NCBI GenBank assembly: GCA_012728855.1
Contig: JAAYEH010000287.1
Span: forward strand, 1 to 34,759
DNA from: Rhodopirellula sp.
Lineage (GTDB): Bacteria; Planctomycetota; Planctomycetia; Pirellulales; Thermoguttaceae
Length of the DNA: 34,759 bases
Direction of reading: 5' to 3'
Part shown: piece after piece, positions 8,152 to 15,187 of the stretch
Layout of the letters: every line of letters starts with the position of its first letter
How positions within the stretch are numbered: position 1 is the first letter of the stretch
The notes under the pieces: generated by a model
Databases searched by the model: none
What the model saw: the letters and a program-made list of their open reading frames with translations, nothing else
Told to the model about the DNA's origin: nothing
Position numbers and translations under genes: made by a program

Positions 8152-9559
8152 CGCCAATCTTTCTTATATCGCCGGCGCCCATCGTGATCAGGACGTCGCC
8201 GGGTTCGAGTTGATCTTGGAGGAGCCGAACAATCTCGGCGGTTGCATGGACGTCGGCAACCTGAACTCGCCCCCGACGCACCTTGGCGGCCAGATCGGCG
8301 GCGGTCACCTCATCGGGTAGCCACTCCGGTTCGCGGGCACGGAAAATGTCGGCGACGACTACCCTGTCCGCATTTTGCAGGCTTCCGGCCAGTTCGTCCA
8401 GCAGGCGCTTGGTCCGCGAGACCTGATGGGGCTGAAAGACGCACCAAATTTGGCGTCCCGGATACATGCGGCGAACCGTGGCCAGCGTGGCGGTGATCTC
8501 GGTGGGATGATGCGCGTAGTCATCGATGAGCGTCACTCCCCGCCACGCGCCGACGACCTCCAGCCGGCGGTGCAATCCCCGGAATTCACCCAATCCGGCG
8601 GCAATAGTCTCGGGCGGTATCCCGATTTCCCCAGCCAGAGCGGCGGCGGCCAGCGCATTGAGGACATTGTGCCAACCGGGCGTCTGCAGCGCAACCTTGG
8701 CCAGTCGGCGCCCGTCGTGGACCAATTCAAACCGCCACCGGCCCCGCAAGCTGGCCCCTCGGCCGACGGACCAGTTGGCGCCCGGATCGAAGCCGAACGT
8801 CCGCACCCGCCGATCGAGTCCCCTCGCGATCCGGCGGCTGGCTTGGCAGTCGTGCCGGACCAACAGCAGGCCGTCGGACGGAACGGATCGGGCGAATCGT
8901 GCGAACGCATCGTGCAAGGCACCGACGTTCGGATAGCAGTCGAAATGGTCGGGCTCGATACCGAGGATCACCGCCTGCCGCGGACGCAGATGCAGGAAAT
9001 TGGCGCGGTACTCGCAGGCTTCGACGAGCATTCGACTGCCGGATCCGGCCCCTCCGCCGCTGCTCTGCCCGAGAGGGGTCGCACCGAAAACAACCGTGGG
9101 ATCCTCGTCGGCAAGCCGCAGCACGTGCGCCAGCATGGCGCTGGCGGTCGACTTGCCGTGCGTGCCCGCGATGGCAATGCCCTGCTTGTCGGCCATCAAT
9201 CGGCCGAGGGCCTCGAAATAGCTGTATGTGGCGATCCCTAGCTCGATCGCCCGGCAGACCTCGGGATTGTCCGGCGCAACGGCATCGCTGGCGATCGCCA
9301 CATCGGTGCCTGGCGGCAGGTGTTCGGCCGCATGGCTGTCGAAGACGCGGACGCCCGCGTCGGCAAAAAGGCCGTCTGCCCCGGCAGCGGTGTCCGATCC
9401 GGTCAGACGCCAACCGAGGTCCAGCAGCACCTGCGCGAGCGAACGCATTCCCGCCCCGGCGATGCCGATTAGATGGGCATGGCCTGGAGGAGAAGTTGCG
9501 CTGAGGCTGGGACGCGTGGCCCCGGGACGGGGAAAGGTGGGAAATGTGTGGGTAGGCAA
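8108..9559 (-). CDS. murC: UDP-N-acetylmuramate--L-alanine ligase
   Basis: Adds L-alanine to UDP-MurNAc using ATP, the first step of the stem peptide. The UDP-binding segment LIGIAGAGMRSLA (residues 30-42), ATP loop GTHGKST (132-138) and the Mur-ligase motif DDYAHHPTEI are all present; 483 residues is normal. The predicted start is TTG 9559, giving about 27 residues before the Rossmann domain; there is no ATG in frame before the conserved region, so TTG or an unusual start is likely. The gene leads murB and ftsQ on the minus strand. Its presence shows that this organism makes a peptidoglycan stem peptide. Confidence 0.95.
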   Translation of the reverse strand: MPTHTFPTFPRPGATRPSLSATSPPGHAHLIGIAGAGMRSLAQVLLDLGWRLTGSDTAAGADGLFADAGVRVFDSHAAEHLPPGTDVAIASDAVAPDNPEVCRAIELGIATYSYFEALGRLMADKQGIAIAGTHGKSTASAMLAHVLRLADEDPTVVFGATPLGQSSGGGAGSGSRMLVEACEYRANFLHLRPRQAVILGIEPDHFDCYPNVGALHDAFARFARSVPSDGLLLVRHDCQASRRIARGLDRRVRTFGFDPGANWSVGRGASLRGRWRFELVHDGRRLAKVALQTPGWHNVLNALAAAALAGEIGIPPETIAAGLGEFRGLHRRLEVVGAWRGVTLIDDYAHHPTEITATLATVRRMYPGRQIWCVFQPHQVSRTKRLLDELAGSLQNADRVVVADIFRAREPEWLPDEVTAADLAAKVRRGRVQVADVHATAEIVRLLQDQLEPGDVLITMGAGDIRKIGDGIFDGIRKDRAAI

Positions 9560-9662
9560 AATGAGGTTTGGCCCCTGAGTGAGAGCTTCCGTTCTTCACT
9601 TCCAAGGATCATACGAGTTGGTGCGGCTGAATGTCAATTGAAACGGCAGGCGGATCGGGAGT

Positions 9663-10964
9663 CTAGGTAGATTGGGTGGAATAATTGTCGCGGAACCATT
9701 GGATTGCCCGCATCAATTGAGGATCTTTTTCAAGTCCGTCTTCCTGTGGTTCGGTTCCATCGGCCTCCAAAACGGCGTCGCGACGATAAAGATCCCGATT
9801 CAGCCGCCAACGGACCAGATCGGCAAGTTCCTCGTCCTGGACCTTGACCTCGTATCCGGGGCTCGGGGAGACACCCCAGGCGTCGCTTTCGTTGGCATCC
9901 TTGGTCCGATGGATATTTTGGCCGCTGGGCCGCCAGTAGCTTGAAGTCGTCAGCTTGATCGCGCCCTGCTCGCCCTCCAATTCGATGATTTCCTGGACGG
10001 TCCCTTTGCCGTAGGTGCGTTCTCCCACGATGACGGCCCGCCCATGATCCTGGAGACAAGCGGCAACGATTTCGCTGGCGCTGGCGCTGTACTGGTTGAC
10101 CAGCACCGCGATGGGCAACGTGGTAAAGGGCGCAGTTCCCTTGGCGTCGACGGCGCGGCGGACGCGACCGTCGCGGCCCCGCGTGCTGACGATCACACCC
10201 GACTTGACGAACAGATTGCAGACCTCAACCGCCGCGCCGAGCAATCCTCCCGGATCGTTTCTCAGATCGATAATCAGCCCCTTCAAACCGGCGTTGTCGA
10301 GTTCTTCCAACACTCTGCCCAGTTCTTCAGCGGTTTTCTCGCCGAAGGTATTGATTCGCAGATAGGCCAATTTATCGTAACCTTCGAGGAAGTAATTCCA
10401 GGAACCGTCGGCATTGCGAGTATCCCCCAGGACGGCGTCTTCCTGGATGATGGCGCGAACGACTTCCATATCGAGCGGTTCGGATTCGTCGGGATGCAAC
10501 ACCGTCAGCGTGACGGCCTCTCCCGGCTTGCCTCGCATGCGGCCGGCGGCGTCTTCCAGGGAAAGCCCCTGGGTGCTCTCGCCGTCGATCCGCAAGATGC
10601 GGTCTCCGGCGCGGACTCCCGCTTCGTAGGCGGGCGATCCCACCAGCGGATTGGCCACGGTGAGCTGCTTCGTGTCGGGGTCGAGCAGGATCTGAATGCC
10701 CACTCCGCCAAACTCCTGGTTCAGCGTCTGCTCCAGTTCCTGATAGGTATTCGGGCTGATGAAGGCCGAATAGTCGTCCAGCCGGCTCATCATTCCTTCC
10801 ATGGCCCCTTCGAACAGATCCTGCCGGTCGATCTTTTCCAGATAGCGGTCTTCCACCTCGTTCAGGGCGAACACGAACATCCGCCCCTGGCGGTCCACCT
10901 TGACGTAGCAGGCCAGGGAGATCACGGCGGCGAGCCAGAGGACGTGCAAGTTGCGGCGTGGCAT
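9663..10964 (-). CDS. S41 family C-terminal processing peptidase (CtpA/Prc-like)
   Basis: A membrane-anchored periplasmic serine protease of 433 residues. An N-terminal anchor (residues 6-22) is followed by an S41 N-terminal helical part, a PDZ domain (about 85-155, VGSPAYEAGVRAGDRILRI) and the catalytic domain with SASASE (293-298) containing the nucleophile and YGKG containing general-base Lys320, plus the substrate strand LRNDPGG. The family trims C-terminal tails of exported proteins or cleaves cell-wall hydrolases. It lies on the same strand as murC and 100 bp upstream of it, and may be co-transcribed with the wall genes. ATG 10964 has no obvious ribosome binding site. Confidence 0.94.
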   Translation of the reverse strand: MPRRNLHVLWLAAVISLACYVKVDRQGRMFVFALNEVEDRYLEKIDRQDLFEGAMEGMMSRLDDYSAFISPNTYQELEQTLNQEFGGVGIQILLDPDTKQLTVANPLVGSPAYEAGVRAGDRILRIDGESTQGLSLEDAAGRMRGKPGEAVTLTVLHPDESEPLDMEVVRAIIQEDAVLGDTRNADGSWNYFLEGYDKLAYLRINTFGEKTAEELGRVLEELDNAGLKGLIIDLRNDPGGLLGAAVEVCNLFVKSGVIVSTRGRDGRVRRAVDAKGTAPFTTLPIAVLVNQYSASASEIVAACLQDHGRAVIVGERTYGKGTVQEIIELEGEQGAIKLTTSSYWRPSGQNIHRTKDANESDAWGVSPSPGYEVKVQDEELADLVRWRLNRDLYRRDAVLEADGTEPQEDGLEKDPQLMRAIQWFRDNYSTQST

Positions 10965-11165
10965 GGCAGCGGTTCAGTGAAAGACGAGGCAATCGGACAG
11001 AAATGGCGTAGCAGCGTTCGGGGGCTGTCCCCGTCGCGGTCACTTGCAGTTCCATCCATCCTACTCGCGGCGGACGGTGGGAGGAAGGGCCGCCGCTGGT
11101 ATGGTCGAATCCGGCTTTGAAGCTCCGGCAATCTCCAGGGCAAAAGTTGCAGGGCGCCGCACGAA

Positions 11166-12074
11166 TCAGGTCGGCTCGCTAAAGAGGCTGCCCCTGGCTG
11201 CCTCGGAGATTGCCTTCACTGCCGGATGCCGAAGCTTCCTTTCGGTGGAAATGGCATAGAAGTGGGTCTTGGCCGATTCAATGCGGCCGGCGGTGCGAAC
11301 GCGGTACTGTTGCTGAACCTCCCGCTCGATCACCGTCGGCGCAGGAAACAAGCCGAGTCCCGCTTCTCCGAAGACCTTCAGCAGGGCGCTGTCTTCAAAC
11401 TCGGCAGCTGCCGCCGGGCGGATGCCCTGGGATTGGAACCATTGGTCCATGACTTGGCGAAGCGAAGTGTTTTCGGTGGGAAGAAGCATCGGTGCTCCGT
11501 TGAGCGACTGCGGAAAGTTGCGGCGGTAGCGTCTGGCAAGTGCCGCAGTACCGAAGATCGAGATGCCGCACTCGCCGAGAAGATGGTTGAACGCCCGCAC
11601 ACGGATCGTGGGCGTGACGGGCGTGTCGGATAGCACCAGATCCAGGCGGTGGACGGCGAGGTCGGCGAGCAACTCCTCCGCTTTTCCGTCTCGACAGGTG
11701 AAGTACACCGGCTCCGAAAGGCGCAACGCCGGTTCCAGGAGGCGGTAGGCAATGAGCTTCGAGAGCACGTCGGCCACACCGACCACCAACTTGAGTTCGT
11801 GTAGTGAGGACTTGCCTCGAATCGCATCCGGGATCTCCTGGCCCAGTGAGAAGATCTCGTCGGCATAGCGGTAGACGGTGCGGCCGGCGTCGTTCAGCAC
11901 CAGATTTCGCCCCACGCGGGCAAAGAGCTTTTCGCCCAGCGACTTCTCGAGCTTGCGGATCTGTGTGCTGACGGTCGGCTGGCTCACCAGCAGCTTTTCG
12001 CAGGCGCGGAGGATGCTCCCTTCGCGTGCCACGACCCAGAAATAGTGCAAGTGGTGGTAATTGAGCCATTCCAT
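11166..12074 (-). CDS. nhaR: LysR-family transcriptional activator, NhaR-like
   Basis: A 302-residue LysR regulator. The N-terminal winged HTH (residues 1-60: ACEKLLVSQPTVSTQIRKLE) and the segment RNLVLNDAGRTVYRYADEIFSLGQEI match NhaR closely, followed by the periplasmic-binding-like effector domain. In E. coli NhaR senses sodium and activates nhaA, and also activates the pga biofilm operon. No Na+/H+ antiporter gene is next to it here. It is transcribed away from a plus-strand cluster containing an HPF-like protein and csrA; LysR regulators often control the divergent neighbour, so that cluster is the likely target. The 142-bp shared intergenic region would hold the operator. Confidence 0.88.
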   Translation of the reverse strand: MEWLNYHHLHYFWVVAREGSILRACEKLLVSQPTVSTQIRKLEKSLGEKLFARVGRNLVLNDAGRTVYRYADEIFSLGQEIPDAIRGKSSLHELKLVVGVADVLSKLIAYRLLEPALRLSEPVYFTCRDGKAEELLADLAVHRLDLVLSDTPVTPTIRVRAFNHLLGECGISIFGTAALARRYRRNFPQSLNGAPMLLPTENTSLRQVMDQWFQSQGIRPAAAAEFEDSALLKVFGEAGLGLFPAPTVIEREVQQQYRVRTAGRIESAKTHFYAISTERKLRHPAVKAISEAARGSLFSEPT

Positions 12075-12216
12075 GTCTGGAGCATACTTAACTTTTTCGT
12101 ATAGATCAACTCACCTTATTGAAATTGTCGTCATCAAGGCCAATGGATACTAATTAAGGGGTCCGAATCAGGCAACACAGCCAAGAGAGCCTTCTATCTA
12201 TCAAGGAGTCGATCCA

Positions 12217-12561
12217 ATGCGTCTGGTTATTCGCCCGAGGAAGTTCAATCTCCACGAGGGCCTGCGAGAGTCTCTCGAGATGCGAGTGCGGTTTGCACTT
12301 TCGCGGTTCAGTCCGCGGATCCGCGATGTGCTTGTCACATTGGAGGATGTTAATGGACCCCGTGGCGGGGTCGACAAGCGGTGCCAAGTGGTTGTAAGTC
12401 TGACGCCCCGCGGGAGGGTTTCCATCGATGAAACGGAAGACAGCTTCGAGACCGCCATCGCCCATGCCGCCGAGCGTGCTGGACGTGCTGTCGGGAGGGA
12501 ACTCGAGCGCCGGCAGACCACGAGGGCGAGCGGCCCCGGGATGAGCCCGCGGTCCGACTGA
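12217..12561 (+). CDS. Ribosome hibernation factor HPF/RaiA-like short protein
   Basis: A 114-residue protein resembling the N-terminal domain of HPF/RaiA, which binds the 30S decoding region and silences ribosomes under stress. Supporting segments are LEMRVRFALSRFSPRIRDVLVTLEDVNGPRGGVDKRCQV, containing the family GGxDK-C-V pattern, and the helix ETAIAHAAERAGRAVGREL. It lacks the C-terminal dimerisation domain of long HPF. AAGGAG lies 8 bases before ATG 12217. It is the first gene of the plus-strand cluster opposite nhaR. The C-terminal tail is basic and low in complexity. Confidence 0.75.
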   Translation: MRLVIRPRKFNLHEGLRESLEMRVRFALSRFSPRIRDVLVTLEDVNGPRGGVDKRCQVVVSLTPRGRVSIDETEDSFETAIAHAAERAGRAVGRELERRQTTRASGPGMSPRSD

Positions 12562-12598
12562 CAAAATGACTTGCGTTCCGACTGACAAATAACTTGCG
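12553..12598. repeat. Imperfect 22/23-bp tandem direct repeat at the HPF stop codon
   Basis: TCCGACTGACAAA followed by a variable base or two and ACTTGCG occurs at 12553-12575 and again at 12577-12598. The first copy includes the HPF stop codon; the second lies in the leader of csrA. The csrA ribosome binding site AGGAG follows about 12 bases later. Confidence 0.85.
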
Positions 12599-12619
12599 GG
12601 CAAACCCAGGAGTAAGGCC

Positions 12620-12826
12620 ATGTTGGTGCTCACCAGGAGGATCGGCGAGGAGATTAGGCTGCCGAGCCATGGAGTTACGATAACTGTGGTTTCGGTCGCA
12701 GGAAGCAGGGTGAAGCTGGGCGTTACCGCGCCCGCGGATGTACCGGTTCATCGAAAGGAGAAGATTGGACTGAACCTCGAGATCGATCGGCCCGTGGTAT
12801 CCGCTGGCCGCGTGCAGCCGAAATGA
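12620..12826 (+). CDS. csrA: Carbon storage regulator CsrA
   Basis: A 68-residue RNA-binding dimer that blocks or stabilises mRNAs at GGA motifs. The start [10 protein letters not shown], the core [20 protein letters not shown] and the RNA-contact arginine R45 in VHRKE are all canonical. The last 15 residues are an extension of ordinary length. AGGAG seven bases upstream of ATG 12620 is itself a possible CsrA target, so autoregulation is plausible. In E. coli CsrA represses nhaR translation, which makes the adjacent divergent nhaR noteworthy. Confidence 0.96.
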   Translation: MLVLTRRIGEEIRLPSHGVTITVVSVAGSRVKLGVTAPADVPVHRKEKIGLNLEIDRPVVSAGRVQPK

Positions 12827-12857
12827 TCCGCTTGACAAACAGAAAGGACTGATTCCA

Positions 12858-13052
12858 GTGAAATGCCCTACTTGTAACGTGGAACTGAGCATGACCCAGC
12901 CCGAAGGGATCGAGATCGATTACTGCCCTCAGTGTCGAGGGGTTTGGCTCGATCGCGGCGAGTTGAACAAGATCGTCGAACGCAGTGCGACGCGCGGAGC
13001 ACGTTGCCTCCGCGGCCGATCGACACGAACGATACGCGAGGTGGTTTCATGA
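12858..13052 (+). CDS. Zinc-ribbon protein (zf-TFIIB family)
   Basis: A 64-residue protein with two CxxC knuckles, MKCPTCNVEL at the start and DYCPQCRGVWLDRGEL at residues 21-37, the signature of zf-TFIIB proteins. The family is widespread and mostly uncharacterised; nucleic acid or protein binding is assumed. The start is GTG 12858, preceded by GAAAGGA. Its stop overlaps the next ATG in the sequence ATGA (13049-13052), indicating coupled translation with the HAD phosphatase. Confidence 0.87.
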   Translation: MKCPTCNVELSMTQPEGIEIDYCPQCRGVWLDRGELNKIVERSATRGARCLRGRSTRTIREVVS

Positions 13053-14068
13053 TCAGCGAGCGAAAACAATACGCCGTGTTTCTGGATCGAGACGGCACCC
13101 TGATTGAAGACCGCGGATGGCTGGCCCATCCTCGCGACGTGCGGTTCCTCCCGGGCACCGTCGAGGCCCTGCTCCGGCTCCAGGAGGAAGAGTTCCTTCT
13201 GTTCATCGTAACCAACCAGGGCGGCGTTGCCGAAGGGGCCGTGACCGAACACCAAGTTCGGCAGGTGAACGATCATGTCATTGCGGAACTGGCCAAACAC
13301 GGCATCCGCATTACGGATGTATACGTGTGCCCGCACAAGCGCTCCGACGGCTGCGCTTGCATCAAGCCGAATTCCTATTTTCTGAATCAGGCGGCGAGCG
13401 AACATGGGATCGATCTGAAACGATCCTTCGTGGTGGGCGACCATCCGCACGACGTGGAGTTTGCCCGCCGTGCCGGTGCGCAGGGGGTGTACGTCTGCAC
13501 GGGACACGGTCTGAAGCACCTCGACGAGTTGCCGCCTGACGAGGTGGTGGTCCCTGATTTGCGGGCGGCGGCAGAATGGATCCGGTCTCGCTGGCCGGCG
13601 TATCGCATGCGGCATGCCATTGGCCAGGCCGCGGAGATGGGAAGCAAATCGGATCTCAAAGTGCTGTCGGAAGCGGCAAACGTGCTTCTGCCTAGAACCT
13701 GCACGCTCGTATCGATCACGGAGTCCGGCTGCGATACTCTCGAGCTTCGGTGTCTCGCCGATGCGGAAGGCTCCGGCGGGCTCCGCTGGACGATGTCGCG
13801 CGACCACGCCCAAGACGTTGCCCGATGGTGGAGCACCGAGGACATGCTGGTCAAGAGCGGCCAGCAGCCCGTGCGTGACAAGGACTGCGGCAACGTGCTG
13901 GTCTCGATGTTCACCCCTTCGATGGTCCACGTTCGTGTTCGAGACAGGCTCGGCAGGATCGAGGCCGTGGGGTATTCTTTCCCGCGGGCGGTGCTGGAGC
14001 ACTTGGACCGCTGGGCTGCCCAACCGCCCGTGGATGATTGCAATCCCAACCGGCCGGAGGGCAACTGA
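13049..14068 (+). CDS. HAD-superfamily phosphatase (GmhB-like) with unknown C-terminal domain
   Basis: Residues 1 to about 180 match the histidinol-phosphatase/GmhB branch of the HAD family, which dephosphorylates sugar bisphosphates such as D-glycero-D-manno-heptose 1,7-bisphosphate. Motif I FLDRDGTL, motif II in FIVTNQ, the structural zinc loop CPHKRSDGCACIKP, and motif IV VVGDHPHDVEFARRAG are all present. GmhB proteins are usually about 180-190 residues; this one is 339. The extra half (about 180-339) has no motif I recognise. The open frame extends upstream to 12932, but the ATGA overlap and the FLDRDGTL position support ATG 13049. The substrate is not determined. Confidence 0.82.
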   Translation: MISERKQYAVFLDRDGTLIEDRGWLAHPRDVRFLPGTVEALLRLQEEEFLLFIVTNQGGVAEGAVTEHQVRQVNDHVIAELAKHGIRITDVYVCPHKRSDGCACIKPNSYFLNQAASEHGIDLKRSFVVGDHPHDVEFARRAGAQGVYVCTGHGLKHLDELPPDEVVVPDLRAAAEWIRSRWPAYRMRHAIGQAAEMGSKSDLKVLSEAANVLLPRTCTLVSITESGCDTLELRCLADAEGSGGLRWTMSRDHAQDVARWWSTEDMLVKSGQQPVRDKDCGNVLVSMFTPSMVHVRVRDRLGRIEAVGYSFPRAVLEHLDRWAAQPPVDDCNPNRPEGN

Positions 14069-14071
14069 TCA

Positions 14072-15079
14072 ATGCTCAAGACAGTATTGATCGCCAACCG
14101 CGGCGAGATTGCCGTGCGAATCATCCACGCCTGCCGCAGACTGGGGATACGCACCGTTGCGGTCTACTCGGAGGCGGATCGGGAGTCGCTGCACGTCAAG
14201 CTGGCCGACCGGGCGATTTGCATCGGGCCTGCGAAAAGCAAGGACAGCTACCTGAAAATCGTCAACATCGTGTCTGCGGCGGAGATCTCCGAGGCCGGAA
14301 GCGCATTTGGCGACAATGCCGTGTATCTGGAGAAGTTCATCGCGCGGGCACGCCATGTTGAAATCCAGGTTCTCGCCGACGCGCATGGCAACGTCGTTCA
14401 TCTGGGCGAACGCGACTGCTCCATGCAGCGTCGGCATCAAAAACTGATCGAGGAATCTCCCTCTCCCGCCGTCGATCCCGATCTGCGGCGGCGCATGGGC
14501 GAGGCTGCCGTACGCGCCGCCAAGGCCGTCGGCTATGTCAATGCCGGAACCGTCGAGTTCATCCTCAGCGAGACCGGTGAGTTCTACTTCATGGAGATGA
14601 ACACCCGGATCCAGGTCGAGCACCCGGTCACGGAAATGGTCACCGGCATCGATCTGGTCGAGCAGCAACTGCGAATCGCTTCCGGCGGGCCGTTGCCGTT
14701 CTCTCAGGACGACATTACTTTCAATGGCCACGCTATCGAGTGCCGGCTGAATGCCGAGGATCCCGACAAGGGCTTCCGGCCCTGCCCCGGAACGATCAGC
14801 CGATTCATGCCCCCCTGGTCCAATGGCTGCCGATTAGACACGCACCTTTATACCGGCTACAAGATTCCCGTCCATTACGACTCTCTGCTCGCCAAACTGA
14901 TTGTCCATAAGGAAAACCGCCAGGAAGCGATCGAGGCGATGCTGCGGGCGTTGGAAGAGTGCGTCATCGAGGGCGTGAGCACGACGATCCCTTTCCACCG
15001 AAAGCTCCTGACCGATGCGGCTTTCAGCGAGGGGCGAGTTCACACGAAGTACGTCGAAGAAGAATTCACAGGAAGATGA
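14072..15079 (+). CDS. accC: Biotin carboxylase (AccC) with about 114 residues missing internally
   Basis: AccC carboxylates biotin on the carrier protein with ATP and bicarbonate. Residues 1-73 match the N-terminus ([13 protein letters not shown] ... IVSAAEIS), and residues 74-335 resume at [16 protein letters not shown], followed by [32 protein letters not shown] and ECRLNAEDP. Compared with the E. coli enzyme (449 residues) about residues 74-187 are missing, exactly accounting for the 335-residue length. The lost part includes HPGYGFLSEN, K116, K159 and the glycine-rich ATP lid; the bicarbonate/biotin side (equivalents of E288, N290, R292, R338) is kept. Frame and reading are intact throughout. 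Start ATG 14072 follows GGAGGG and the previous stop by 3 bp. No accB is nearby. Full activity is doubtful. Confidence 0.85.
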   Translation: MLKTVLIANRGEIAVRIIHACRRLGIRTVAVYSEADRESLHVKLADRAICIGPAKSKDSYLKIVNIVSAAEISEAGSAFGDNAVYLEKFIARARHVEIQVLADAHGNVVHLGERDCSMQRRHQKLIEESPSPAVDPDLRRRMGEAAVRAAKAVGYVNAGTVEFILSETGEFYFMEMNTRIQVEHPVTEMVTGIDLVEQQLRIASGGPLPFSQDDITFNGHAIECRLNAEDPDKGFRPCPGTISRFMPPWSNGCRLDTHLYTGYKIPVHYDSLLAKLIVHKENRQEAIEAMLRALEECVIEGVSTTIPFHRKLLTDAAFSEGRVHTKYVEEEFTGR

Positions 15080-15187
15080 GACAAGCATGAGCAGAGCGAT
15101 ATCTCCGCTCGGCGCACTTCGAACCCGCGCCCGAATCGGTCTTCGATTTCGCCGACCGAAGCGCGATGGCTTCCCGGCGGAATGCTG

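Noticed and set aside
12075..12216. Promoter boxes between nhaR and the HPF-like gene
   Set aside because: Candidates such as TTGTCG with GATACT have poor spacing (15 bp), and NhaR binding motifs could not be recognised with confidence.
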